Shown here: positions 8,105-16,615 of the stretch, piece after piece | How the letters are laid out: the number at the start of each line of letters is the position of its first letter | Numbering within the stretch: position 1 is the stretch's first letter | DNA from: Candidatus Latescibacterota bacterium | Lineage (GTDB): Bacteria > Latescibacterota > UBA2968 | Direction of reading: 5' to 3' | Assembly: GCA_022821275.1 (NCBI GenBank) | Contig: JAJEDY010000095.1 | Location: forward strand, 66,700 to 130,699 | Length of the DNA: 64,000 nucleotides | The notes under the pieces: model-generated | What the model was told of the DNA's origin: nothing | The model's database searches: none | Seen by the model: the letters and a program-made list of their open reading frames with translations, nothing else | Translations under genes and position numbers: made by a program

Positions 8105-9123
8105 AGGCGCGTCCGCAAGGTATCTATCAGATCATCTGCTGGTTCGAAGGGTAGTTCTACGGGGCGATGTTCCAGCGCGCTTGTGTAGATTCCCAGGATG
8201 ATGTTGAAGTCGCGCAAGGCGAGGTCGAGGTTTAGTGGATGGACCTTTGCGTCGTCTTCTATCCATTGTAGCATGGCGTCTGTCATGGCCGCTTGTCCGA
8301 GTATGTCTTCGTCCGGGTATCCGTGCGTGCCCCGCTCTATGTGGCCATCGATCCCTGTTTCCCACGACCACATGGTCCAGTGTACATATCCCCGCGTGCC
8401 ATAGGTGGCGATCCGTTTGTGGACATTGGTGCGGTCTTCATTTGTTACGCGCGGGGCAAATGGTCCCGAGATGAGTTGGGCGCGCAGGCCATCGGCATAT
8501 TCTATTGCGCCGATGCACTGGTCGGGCGCGAAGTGTTTTTTGGGCGTGTCTTCCAGGCCGTCCGTGCCAGAGGCTTGTCCCATTACTTTTATGGGGAGGC
8601 CATCTGGATGAAAGGCGGCGATGGATTGTAGTGCGTGGGTGCCCTGATACGCCAGGTTCATGCCACAACTCGCTTCGATAAATCGGATGTCGCCGATTTT
8701 TCCTTCCTGTACGATGTTTTGCAGATGCTGTCTGCGCGGGTGAAAGTGTAGCTGGTGATTTACCGCGATTTTGGTTTTTGCGGTTGCTGCAAAGTTTTTG
8801 ATGGCGCGCCAGTCTTCTCCCTGAATTGCTATGGGTTTTTCCACGAGGACAGCGGGTACACCGGCGTTTTCCGCGGCTTCGAATATCTCCAGTCGCACGC
8901 TGGGCGGGGTGTTTACGTGTACCAGGTCTGGCTGTTCTTTTTCAAACATTTCCCGGTAGTCCAAATACCTTATATCGACGTCAAATGCATCGCCAAATGC
9001 GTGCAGACTTTCTTCTGTTCGCGTGGAGATTGCGGCGAGTTTGCCGCGTGTTACGTGTTGATACGCTTCCGCCAATCCCCGCGCTCGCCCGCCACTTACG
9101 CCGATTATTGCACATTTCAGCAT
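8101..9123 (-). CDS. Gfo/Idh/MocA family oxidoreductase
   Basis: A 340-aa NAD(P)-dependent oxidoreductase, usually acting on sugars or inositols. The N-terminal Rossmann fold is seen in CAIIGVSGGRARGLAEAY and the conserved EKP in VLVEKPIAIQGED. The start at 9123 (MLKCAIIG) follows GGAGGAAGAACCC and is preferred to an in-frame start 45 nt upstream. It lies 100 bases downstream of a zinc dehydrogenase gene in the same direction, with a dispersed repeat between them. Confidence 0.9.
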   Translation of the reverse strand: MLKCAIIGVSGGRARGLAEAYQHVTRGKLAAISTRTEESLHAFGDAFDVDIRYLDYREMFEKEQPDLVHVNTPPSVRLEIFEAAENAGVPAVLVEKPIAIQGEDWRAIKNFAATAKTKIAVNHQLHFHPRRQHLQNIVQEGKIGDIRFIEASCGMNLAYQGTHALQSIAAFHPDGLPIKVMGQASGTDGLEDTPKKHFAPDQCIGAIEYADGLRAQLISGPFAPRVTNEDRTNVHKRIATYGTRGYVHWTMWSWETGIDGHIERGTHGYPDEDILGQAAMTDAMLQWIEDDAKVHPLNLDLALRDFNIILGIYTSALEHRPVELPFEPADDLIDTLRTRL

Positions 9124-9180
9124 TGGGTTCTTCCTCCAAAATCGGTGAGACGCAAGACGACCACCCAACCAGCCCCTCTT

Positions 9181-9222
9181 TTTTATCTGTCTTTATCTGC
9201 GTTCATCTGCGTCATCTGCGGA
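9181..9222 (+). repeat. ATCTGCGTTCATCTGCG-type intergenic repeat, copy 1
   Basis: A low-complexity array of (T)ATCTGCGT / TCATCTGCG units. A closely similar stretch lies at 41305-41342 in the same orientation. Translated spuriously on the minus strand it gives NPQMTQMNADKDR, a peptide I recall from intergenic repeats in many bacterial genomes. It probably does not encode anything. Confidence 0.7.
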
Positions 9223-9223
9223 T

Positions 9224-10243
9224 TCACTTCCACGGTTTTAATACGACTTTTGCACACGCGCCTGTGGTTTGCAATTCCCAGGCTTTTTGCACTTCGTCCA
9301 GTGAAAATGTGTGTGAGATCATGCGATCCAATTTGTCTGTGTTTGCGCGGACGACTTGCATGAGTTTTGGTACGTCTTTTAAGTTGTAATGCCATGATCC
9401 GACGAGTGTGATGCCTTTTCGGATCATGTCCTGGCTGATTCGCAAGGGGGTGTCTTCTCCGCATTCGCCGACGAATGCGACTTGTCCGCGCCGTCGCGCG
9501 GCGTCGATGCACAATCGGTGTGCAGATACTGCGCCAGAGCAATCTACGGCAGCATCCACGCCAACGCCGTTGGTGAGGTCCATGATTTGTTGCAGGGCGT
9601 TTGCTTCGAGGGGATCGATTGCTTCGTCTGCGCCCAGTTCGAGTGCTTTTTCGCGTCGATAGGGGTTGATATCGACGGCGATTACGCGCGCGCCGAGGTG
9701 TTTGCCGTTGATGACGCCTCCAAGTCCTACGGGACCGAGGCCGGTAACCATGAATGTGTCATAGGCGTTTACTTGCATGCGCTGTATGGCGCCGAATGTG
9801 GGTCCCAGACCGCAGCATGCCATTCCCCCGTGTTCATAGGAGACATCGTCTGGAATTTTTGGCAGTAGCCAGTCGGGTTTCAAGAGGTACTGTGCCATGG
9901 TGGCTCTACCTTCGTCTCCGCCCGTGAATTCGGCGAAGTTGGTGCTTTGCTGGCAGTGGATATAATCGCCGCTGATACACAGGGGACAGATGCCGCACGG
10001 ATATTGGGGCATGACGGCGACGCGGTCGCCGACTGATACGCGTCCGGGTTGGGCGATTTCAACGACTTCACCGGCTGCTTCGTGCCCGAGAGAGGTGGTT
10101 TTTCTGCCGCCTGTAAATCCTTTGTATTCTGTACACATCGGCGCAGCGTGAACTTTTACCAGTACCCAGTTGTCTTTTGGCTTTGGATCTGGTACGTCTA
10201 TTACGCCGCCTTTGCGTTCACCAAATATTGTAGCTGCTTTCAT
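9224..10243 (-). CDS. Zinc-containing alcohol dehydrogenase (MDR family)
   Basis: A 339-aa medium-chain dehydrogenase that should oxidise an alcohol or polyol with NAD(P). Catalytic-zinc ligands are C37 (APMCTEYKGF) and the His of LGHEAAGE; structural-zinc cysteines are in CGICPLCISGDYIHC. The cofactor motif is GLGPVGLGGV. It is followed on the same strand by a Gfo/Idh/MocA gene, a frequent pairing in sugar-alcohol catabolism. Substrate unknown. Confidence 0.92.
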   Translation of the reverse strand: MKAATIFGERKGGVIDVPDPKPKDNWVLVKVHAAPMCTEYKGFTGGRKTTSLGHEAAGEVVEIAQPGRVSVGDRVAVMPQYPCGICPLCISGDYIHCQQSTNFAEFTGGDEGRATMAQYLLKPDWLLPKIPDDVSYEHGGMACCGLGPTFGAIQRMQVNAYDTFMVTGLGPVGLGGVINGKHLGARVIAVDINPYRREKALELGADEAIDPLEANALQQIMDLTNGVGVDAAVDCSGAVSAHRLCIDAARRRGQVAFVGECGEDTPLRISQDMIRKGITLVGSWHYNLKDVPKLMQVVRANTDKLDRMISHTFSLDEVQKAWELQTTGACAKVVLKPWK

Positions 10244-10337
10244 TTTTACCTCCAGAATGGGGTTGACAGAGGTTGTGGATCGCTATTCATTCACACGCTA
10301 TAATATTTCTAATGATAGATTTCAATAGGAGAATATC

Positions 10338-11351
10338 ATGGACAAAATCCGAGTTGCATTTATTGGCTGTGGTAATATGTCGTCGCAATTGCAGCGGTGC
10401 ATACCGCTGGTGCCTGAGTTTGAATTCGTCGCTACTTGCGATCTCATTGAAGAGAAGGCGAGATCAAATGCGCGTAGATTCGGCGCACTCCGTTATTATA
10501 CCGATTACAATGAGATGTTCAAGCATGAAGATCTCCACGCAGTCGCTGTTGTGGGCAGGCCAGAGGACAAGTTGCATCGAGATATCGGCATTGAATGTCT
10601 TCAGCGGGGTTATCATATCTATACCGAGAAGCCGCCCGCGACGACCCCTGAAGGTGCGAAGATGCTGTTGGATGCCTCAGTTGCTGCCGGCAAAACAGGG
10701 ATGGTCGGTACAATGTGGCGGCATGCCCCCGCGCATCAGATTGCCAGGGAGTTGATGGACGAAGCGGATTTTGGCGATGTTTGTCAATACCATACCCGCT
10801 ATATGGCGCCAGGTCCCCGGTTACAGGAGAGGGGATCGCCTTTTGCCTGGCCCTTTATGCTCGATCAGGTTATCCATCCTACCGATTGCATGCGTTTTTT
10901 TATGGGGCAGGTCAGCGAGGTCTTTGCGCTGGGTTCTGTTGCATCTGGCACGGTGTCGATATCCGTCAATTTGCGTTACGAAAACGGTGCCATCGGTACG
11001 ATGACGCTCGGTACGGGTCCGGTTTTGGAGGCGATGATTTTTGTCAAGGGTACGAATAATCAGGCTATTCAGGTGTTTGAGACGCGCCACTTGCGCCGTT
11101 ACCGCGTTCCGACATGGCTCGATTCTGGCGGTGGGTACGCCAATACACCTACCGAAGAATGGGATCTCAATACCGCGTTTCACAGCGTTGGTCGGCCGGG
11201 CTATCTCGAAGAGATGCAACATTGGGCACAGTCGCTGCAAGCCGACGTTCAGCCTCACTCGAGTCTTGAGGATGCCTATCAGAATATGCGGGTTTTGGAG
11301 GCGATTAGCCATAGTGTTGAGACGAGAGAGGTCGTTCAAATTTCCGCATAA
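10338..11351 (+). CDS. Gfo/Idh/MocA family oxidoreductase
   Basis: A 337-aa protein with the Rossmann start VAFIGCGNMSSQLQR and the conserved TEKPPATT (EKP). The central region (MWRHAPAHQIARELMDEADFGDV) and the C-terminal sheet are typical. AATAGGAGAATATC precedes the ATG. First of a two-gene operon with another Gfo/Idh/MocA gene 15 nt downstream; the two are different subfamilies and may catalyse successive steps. Confidence 0.9.
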   Translation: MDKIRVAFIGCGNMSSQLQRCIPLVPEFEFVATCDLIEEKARSNARRFGALRYYTDYNEMFKHEDLHAVAVVGRPEDKLHRDIGIECLQRGYHIYTEKPPATTPEGAKMLLDASVAAGKTGMVGTMWRHAPAHQIARELMDEADFGDVCQYHTRYMAPGPRLQERGSPFAWPFMLDQVIHPTDCMRFFMGQVSEVFALGSVASGTVSISVNLRYENGAIGTMTLGTGPVLEAMIFVKGTNNQAIQVFETRHLRRYRVPTWLDSGGGYANTPTEEWDLNTAFHSVGRPGYLEEMQHWAQSLQADVQPHSSLEDAYQNMRVLEAISHSVETREVVQISA

Positions 11352-11366
11352 CCTGAGGAATTTTTT

Positions 11367-12446
11367 ATGAATAAACCCATCCGCATGGCCGTGGTCGGTG
11401 TTGGGCGCATTGGCGTCTTTCACGCCCGGCATGTTCAGGAACTCGCCCGGGAAACGGGTGTGTGTGATCTCGTCGCTGTGTCCGATACCTATGGCGATAC
11501 GGCCAGTCGCGTTGCAGCAGCGCTCCAGGCAGATCAGGCGACTGAGGTTCACGCATTTAACGATGTGTCTGATCTCGTTGCGTCGAATGCAATCGATGCC
11601 GCGCTTGTTGCGTCGCGAACGGAAGACCACGAACGCGATGCGCGTATGCTTATTGACGCGGGTTGTCGCGTGCTTTTGGAGAAGCCGCTGACCCATTCGC
11701 TCGCGTCTGCCGAGGCTTTTGTTGCTGATTTGAACCGGGATTCCAGAAGGAAAAATGCGCTGATGCTGGCTTTTATGCGCCGGTTTGACGCACCGTTGTT
11801 GAAGGCAAAAGCATTGTTGGAACAAAAGGCTATCGGCAATGTGTTCAAGATCGTTTCGGTTCTGGAAGATCCAATTCCACCGCCCGTCGGTTACAATAGC
11901 GCGGGCTTGCTTACCGATATGGCTGTTCACAATTGCGATGAGATTTTCTGGTTGCTCGGCGGTCCTTTGCCCGAATATGTCGCTGCGTTTGGGTCCAATC
12001 TTTACAATAGTACGATTAGTACTGTTGAAGAGGATTACGATGATGCGTTTTTGCAGATGTGGTTTCCCGGTCGCTTAATTGGTCAGGTTATGGTCAGTCG
12101 CAATCACGTTGCGGGATATCGCAATGCGACCTGGATTTATGGCGATGATGGGGTGATTCACGTCGGTCATTTTCAGGAGGATCCGCGCAAGGTTGAGGTG
12201 GAGGCGTATGGTCGCGATGGTGTAATTTACAAAGAGTCCAGGCCCTTGCGGGATTACGGTCCCGATGTGCCCGTGTTTATCACCCGGTTTGGCGAGTCGT
12301 ATAAGAATGAGTTGGCGTACTTTATTACGCAGTGTATCAATGATGTGCCGTTTAGCGTTACGCACGAAGACGGTCTCAATGCGATGCGCGTCGCCATTGC
12401 CGGTGGCGAGGCGGTATGTGATAGAGAAGACGCGAAAAAGGTGTGA
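11367..12446 (+). CDS. Gfo/Idh/MocA family oxidoreductase (inositol-dehydrogenase-like)
   Basis: A 359-aa oxidoreductase with the classical GVGRIGVFHARHV nucleotide motif and LLEKPLTHS. The catalytic region ends in TDMAVHNCDE, matching the D-x3-H motif of inositol 2-dehydrogenase-like members. That resemblance makes a polyol or inositol substrate likely but not certain. The start follows TGAGGAATTTTTT. Second gene of its operon; convergent with PhyH at 12454. Confidence 0.9.
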   Translation: MNKPIRMAVVGVGRIGVFHARHVQELARETGVCDLVAVSDTYGDTASRVAAALQADQATEVHAFNDVSDLVASNAIDAALVASRTEDHERDARMLIDAGCRVLLEKPLTHSLASAEAFVADLNRDSRRKNALMLAFMRRFDAPLLKAKALLEQKAIGNVFKIVSVLEDPIPPPVGYNSAGLLTDMAVHNCDEIFWLLGGPLPEYVAAFGSNLYNSTISTVEEDYDDAFLQMWFPGRLIGQVMVSRNHVAGYRNATWIYGDDGVIHVGHFQEDPRKVEVEAYGRDGVIYKESRPLRDYGPDVPVFITRFGESYKNELAYFITQCINDVPFSVTHEDGLNAMRVAIAGGEAVCDREDAKKV

Positions 12447-12453
12447 CATACGT

Positions 12454-13314
12454 CTAACACGTTACGTCCTTGCCTTCGCTGCCATAGACCGCAAGGCGTT
12501 CTTCTGAGGGGATCGTCTCGATAGATCCGGGGATGTAATGCAGTTGCAGAGCGCGTCGGCGTCGGTCTGATCGGTTGGGCGGGGAGCCGTGGTGCAATCG
12601 CCCGTGCCAGAGCAATACGCCGCCGGGTTGCAGGGCGACTGCGGTGATGTGGTTGCGGGCGACATCGGTGTCGCAGATTTGCCAGTCGCGTCTTTTAAAA
12701 TGTATGACGGGTCCTGCTCGATGGCTTTGGGGGATGACGTGCATGCAGCCATTTTCTGGATCCGCGGGGTCGAGGGCAACCCACGCGCTGACGATGCAGG
12801 TGTGCATGGGCAGGTTGAAGTAGGCGTGGTCCTGGTGCCAGGGTTTTTCGCGTCCAATGCCGGGCGGTTTTAGCATGGCCTGGTCGGCGAATAGTTTGGG
12901 TGGTTCCCCCATGATGCGGGTTAAGATATCTATCAGTTGGGGGTCTTCGCCAAATGCGTCCAGACGCGGGTCAAATCCGACAAATCGGGTGAGTTTTCGC
13001 ACGAGTAGTTCGCGCGCGTGACCCGTTGAGCGTTTGACCTGTTTGGCGCGTCCGCGCTCGAATTGCACGCCCCGGAATTCGCGATTTTGTCCCGCGATCA
13101 ATTCTTTTACTGCGGCCATGCCGTCGTTGACCTGTGCGCTGGCATACGCGCCTTGAATTGGCAAAAAGCCCTGCGCGTGAAATTGCGCGATGTGTTCGTC
13201 GCTCACGTTTTCAAAGCCGTCAACACTTTCGGCGATGTGGGCGTAGTTGTAGAGCGCGGGGTCGTATTCGCCAGGCTCGTACGTGTCTTGCAGGTTATCT
13301 GTTTTTTCATCCAC
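12454..13314 (-). CDS. Phytanoyl-CoA dioxygenase (PhyH) family protein
   Basis: A 286-aa PhyH oxygenase with iron ligands H160-Q-D162 (KPWHQDHAYFN) and distal H242 (LHHGSPPNRSD), with Arg 251-254 next to it. GCMHVIPQSHRAGP is the family strand motif. It starts with GTG at 13314 behind GGAGGTTGTT; a nearby ATG is out of frame. It is divergent from the next PhyH gene with only 22 bases between start codons. Confidence 0.9.
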   Translation of the reverse strand: MDEKTDNLQDTYEPGEYDPALYNYAHIAESVDGFENVSDEHIAQFHAQGFLPIQGAYASAQVNDGMAAVKELIAGQNREFRGVQFERGRAKQVKRSTGHARELLVRKLTRFVGFDPRLDAFGEDPQLIDILTRIMGEPPKLFADQAMLKPPGIGREKPWHQDHAYFNLPMHTCIVSAWVALDPADPENGCMHVIPQSHRAGPVIHFKRRDWQICDTDVARNHITAVALQPGGVLLWHGRLHHGSPPNRSDRRRRALQLHYIPGSIETIPSEERLAVYGSEGKDVTC

Positions 13315-13336
13315 AACAACCTCCTTTGGAGATGTT

Positions 13337-14113
13337 ATGCTCGATCTCGAATTTGTTGAACCGTCAGAAGTTGACCGCGCAGTCTCTGTTTTTCACCGCG
13401 ATGGGCTTGCCGTTGTGACGGATGCGCTGACCGATGAGCAGTTCGCTTTTTTGAAGGATGGCGCGCATCGCGTTGTTGCCGAACAGACGAGCGCGATTCC
13501 GCTGGAGAAAGCGAACAGGGGGTTTGCGCGTTATTCGTTTGGTTCGCAGATCCATCACCCCGAATGGGCGATGCTGGCCGATCTGCCTACTATTCTACCT
13601 ATTATTGAAGCTATTTTCAATAGTAATCAGTTTGTGTGCAGTGGTGCTGGCGGCGATTATTCGCTGCCGGGTGCAAAAATTCAGCAGTTGCACCGCGATA
13701 TGTCCGATGTGATCAATGATCCCGAGCAGCGGGTGACGATTATGGATGTTCCGGTGCCGTTTATTGTGGTCAATTTTCCGATGATTGATTTTAGTGTGGA
13801 GAATGGGGCTACGCGATTTATCCGGGGTACCCATCGCTCGCGCCAGCCGATTCCCAGTCTGGAGGATGAACCCGATTGGATGAAGCATTCCGTGGCTTGC
13901 GCGCCGAGCAAGTCGGCGATTTTTCGAGATGTGCGCTGCTGGCACGGGGGCACGGCCAATATGTCTCGGGATGTGCGTATTATGACGAGTGTGGGCTATT
14001 ACGCGCCCTGGTTTCGCCGACCCGGTCGAGATGGCGAGATGCCCCGCGCGATTTACAAGTCTCTGTCAGAGCGCGGTAAAGTGCTGTGCCGGTCTATTGT
14101 GGCGTTGGATTGA
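13337..14113 (+). CDS. Phytanoyl-CoA dioxygenase (PhyH) family protein, divergent member
   Basis: A 258-aa protein with H119-R-D121 (QLHRDMSDV) and distal H203 (CWHGGTANMSRDV), R211 following. It is less typical than its neighbours but keeps the facial triad. The ATG at 13337 follows GGAGATGTT; an earlier in-frame start lies inside the neighbour. It leads an operon with a Gfo/Idh/MocA gene (15-nt gap) and an SDR, so all three probably act in one pathway. Confidence 0.87.
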   Translation: MLDLEFVEPSEVDRAVSVFHRDGLAVVTDALTDEQFAFLKDGAHRVVAEQTSAIPLEKANRGFARYSFGSQIHHPEWAMLADLPTILPIIEAIFNSNQFVCSGAGGDYSLPGAKIQQLHRDMSDVINDPEQRVTIMDVPVPFIVVNFPMIDFSVENGATRFIRGTHRSRQPIPSLEDEPDWMKHSVACAPSKSAIFRDVRCWHGGTANMSRDVRIMTSVGYYAPWFRRPGRDGEMPRAIYKSLSERGKVLCRSIVALD

Positions 14114-14128
14114 GAAGGGAGAAAATGT

Positions 14129-15148
14129 ATGAAGCTGGTCGTTCTTTCCTATAGTCACCACGGTCGCGGTATGGCGCGTACGGCGCGCGAACTCGGTCAC
14201 GATATTGTCGGTGTTATGGATGGCGATGCAGGTCCCCGGCAACAGTTGGCGAAGGAGTTTCAATGCCCTGGGTTTGAGTCGGCGGGCGCGTGTCTCGATG
14301 CGTGCCAGCCAGATGCGGCGCTTGTCGCGGGGAAACACGTCGAGATGCCGTCTCATGTGCAGGCGTGTGTGGATCGGCGCGTTCCCTATCTTCTGGATAA
14401 GCCGTTTGCCGATTGTGCTGATCGCTTGCGTCCCGCTGCGGAGGCGTCGGAGAAGTACGGTGTGTTCAGTGCGCTGGTGTTGCCCAATCGCGCGAGCCGA
14501 ATTGTTCGCGTGGTGGAAGATATGGTGGCAGATGGTAGTTTGGGCGATTTGGTGCTGTATAATAGCAGGTTGAATAACGGGCCTCCGTCCCGTTACGATC
14601 CGACGCCGTCAGCGTGGCATAATGATCCGGGTATTTCCGGTGGCGGTTGCTGGGCAGTTGAGGCGGCGCATGGGATTGATACGTTTTTGCAGTTTGTTGG
14701 CGGTCGGCGTATTACTGTGGTTGGTGCGGTTATGTCCAATGCGATGTACAGCCGGAGTGTGGAGGATAGCGGTGTTGGCGTGTTGCGGACGGATGACGGG
14801 ATTACCGGGATTGTTGAGTCCGGTTATTCTTATCCGGCGGGTACGCGCAGTGGCGATCATTTTTTTCGATTTGTCGGTACAAAGGCTTCGGTTTTTGAGC
14901 AGTACGGTCGCAATGGCGAGCCTTTGATTGAGGTTCACACGACTGAGGGTGTCCAGTTTAGCGAGGATATTTCGCACGGTGAGCGGATGCAGCGCGTGAT
15001 GGGTACGGCGCTCGATGCGAGTTGTGAGGGTAAGGCGTTTGAGCCGACGATTGTTGATGCGGTGCGTATTCTCGAGATTCAAGATGCGGTTTATGCCCAC
15101 GCACGACAGGGCGTGATGACCCATGGTCCGCATCCGATGGGGGCGTAA
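14129..15148 (+). CDS. Gfo/Idh/MocA family oxidoreductase
   Basis: A 339-aa protein recognised by the Rossmann-like start LVVLSYSHHGRGMARTA, the LLDKPFADC variant of the EKP motif, and the C-terminal sheet with SGGGCWAVEAAHGIDTF. The nucleotide motif is degenerate (no clear GxGxxG), so cofactor use should not be assumed. GAAGGGAGAAAATGT precedes the ATG. It sits between PhyH and an SDR in one operon. Confidence 0.85.
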   Translation: MKLVVLSYSHHGRGMARTARELGHDIVGVMDGDAGPRQQLAKEFQCPGFESAGACLDACQPDAALVAGKHVEMPSHVQACVDRRVPYLLDKPFADCADRLRPAAEASEKYGVFSALVLPNRASRIVRVVEDMVADGSLGDLVLYNSRLNNGPPSRYDPTPSAWHNDPGISGGGCWAVEAAHGIDTFLQFVGGRRITVVGAVMSNAMYSRSVEDSGVGVLRTDDGITGIVESGYSYPAGTRSGDHFFRFVGTKASVFEQYGRNGEPLIEVHTTEGVQFSEDISHGERMQRVMGTALDASCEGKAFEPTIVDAVRILEIQDAVYAHARQGVMTHGPHPMGA

Positions 15149-15173
15149 GATCTGTAAAAAAAAGGAGAGTACT

Positions 15174-15890
15174 ATGTCTAAAACGGCTGTTATTTCAGGG
15201 GTCGGTTCTGGTTTAGGTGCCGCACTGGTGAGGAAGTTTGCAAGCGAAGGCTATCAGGTGGGGTTGCTGGCCCGGTCCCCTGATTATATCCAGGATCTGG
15301 CTGAAGAACTGCTGCAAGAAGGTGTGAGAGCTTTAGCTGTACCCACGGATATCACCGATCCCCAGCAGGTGATCCAGAGTTTTGCCCGGGTGCGCGAGGA
15401 ACTGGGCCCGGTCGATGTCCTGATCAACCACGCCGGCAACGCCGCCTGGAAAGGGTTCCACGAACTGACCCCGGATGAGTTTGAACTGTCCTGGCGCGTG
15501 TGTGCCTACGGCTCCTTTCTGTGCGCCAAAGAAGTGGTCGACGATATGCTATCTGCAGGTAGCGGTGCCATCCTTTTCACCGGAGCCACCTCGTCCATTC
15601 GGGGCCGGGCAGGTGCCCTTGCTTTCAGCAGTGCCAAGTTTGCGGTGCGCGGTCTGGCCTGGGCGTTGGCCCGCGAGCTGTGGCCCGAAGGCATTCACGT
15701 GGCCCATGTTATCATAGATGGGGTGCTGGATACCCCCTTGTTGCGAGAGAGAGGGGATGTCGAGGAGAGTGAACCTCTCATGAATATTGACGCCGTGGCC
15801 GACGCCTATTGGCGTCTGGTGCAGCAGGACAAAGGCGCCTGGGGTTTCGAGATCGATTTGCGGCCCCACGATGAGGGGTTCTTTGAGTGA
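15174..15890 (+). CDS. Short-chain dehydrogenase/reductase with Phe at the catalytic Tyr position
   Basis: A 238-aa classical SDR fold: GVGSGLGAALV is the cofactor motif, LINHAGNA the NAG motif, and LFTGATSSIRG carries the catalytic Ser region. The expected YxxxK reads F-S-S-A-K, so the proton-donating Tyr is Phe. A subgroup of SDRs has this pattern, and activity may be altered. The start at 15174 follows AAAAGGAGAGTACT. It is more GC-rich than its neighbours, which could mean separate acquisition. Last gene of the PhyH operon. Confidence 0.88.
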   Translation: MSKTAVISGVGSGLGAALVRKFASEGYQVGLLARSPDYIQDLAEELLQEGVRALAVPTDITDPQQVIQSFARVREELGPVDVLINHAGNAAWKGFHELTPDEFELSWRVCAYGSFLCAKEVVDDMLSAGSGAILFTGATSSIRGRAGALAFSSAKFAVRGLAWALARELWPEGIHVAHVIIDGVLDTPLLRERGDVEESEPLMNIDAVADAYWRLVQQDKGAWGFEIDLRPHDEGFFE

Positions 15891-15892
15891 GG

Positions 15893-16162
15893 TCAACTAT
15901 TCGGTTCAATAAAACTACTCCCGATGCGGTAGGCGGTTGGATACCCGATTCGCAAACCGTAAATGATCGCATTGGGATGTTTGGCAAGTAGCTGTTTCGT
16001 AGCAACCAAATCGTCAGTGTTGATTTCGTATTCACCTGTTTCAATGTCGATGACTAAAAATTTGCCTTTGTGCTGAGGATCCAATTTTTCACGGATCTGT
16101 TGCGCATATATTGCTTCACCGTGTGATTCGACTTCTTGAGACGTATAATTCGTATAGGGCAT
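15893..16162 (-). CDS. Conserved hypothetical protein (89 aa)
   Basis: A small acidic protein with a clear ribosome site (GAAGGAGAAAGGTC). GKFLVIDIETGEYEINTDD and ATKQLLAKHPNAIIYGLRIGYP look like a conserved family of small proteins I have seen annotated only as hypothetical; some sit beside toxin genes. No catalytic motif is evident. A second small gene lies upstream in the same direction. Confidence 0.7.
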   Translation of the reverse strand: MPYTNYTSQEVESHGEAIYAQQIREKLDPQHKGKFLVIDIETGEYEINTDDLVATKQLLAKHPNAIIYGLRIGYPTAYRIGSSFIEPNS

Positions 16163-16214
16163 GACCTTTCTCCTTCAAGATTTCAGGCTGTCAAGCACCA
16201 CCACATCGCTTCGA

Positions 16215-16421
16215 TTAAACAAGGTCCTTTTCCTCTGGATAAAGTGCCGTCGCGTACTGTAAGGAGGCCGTGGTTAAATCTTTTTTATCTTGTTCATTCC
16301 AGGTGTCACTCTGGTTCACAACAGATAGCTCTTGTAAAATCAGCATTGCAAGACGAAACTGTTCGTCAGGTGGTAGGGGTTGAACGGTTTCGACAAAGAC
16401 ATCTTGCGCGGTCAGTGCCAT
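16215..16421 (-). CDS. Small hypothetical protein, antitoxin-like (68 aa)
   Basis: A 68-aa helical protein (FVETVQPLPPDEQFRLAMLILQEL) with an amphipathic N-terminal half that resembles small addiction-module antitoxins, though no family is recognised. It may form an operon with the 89-aa gene 52 bases downstream. No toxin partner is visible. The ribosome site is weak. Confidence 0.5.
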   Translation of the reverse strand: MALTAQDVFVETVQPLPPDEQFRLAMLILQELSVVNQSDTWNEQDKKDLTTASLQYATALYPEEKDLV

Positions 16422-16507
16422 GTTGACTTCTTCATTAAGATAACCATTACTACATAGTGCTATACGTAGCGGCTTGGTATAAAAAAGTGGCCTGATGTTA
16501 CTCCCCT

Positions 16508-16539
16508 GTCATTGCGGCATGGTTTTAGCCGCAATCCAG
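16508..16539 (+). repeat. 32-bp dispersed hairpin repeat, copy 2
   Basis: It matches 31 of 32 bases with 3677-3708 and has the same TTGCGGC/GCCGCAA stem. It lies in the 194-base gap between a small gene and the end of the giant helicase operon. Confidence 0.8.
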
Positions 16540-16615
16540 CTTGTTTTTTTATCAGCAAACTCAGGAGCGGCTACTTAAATCCGTAATCCACAGGCGAACT
16601 CCCAGATGTATAGGT

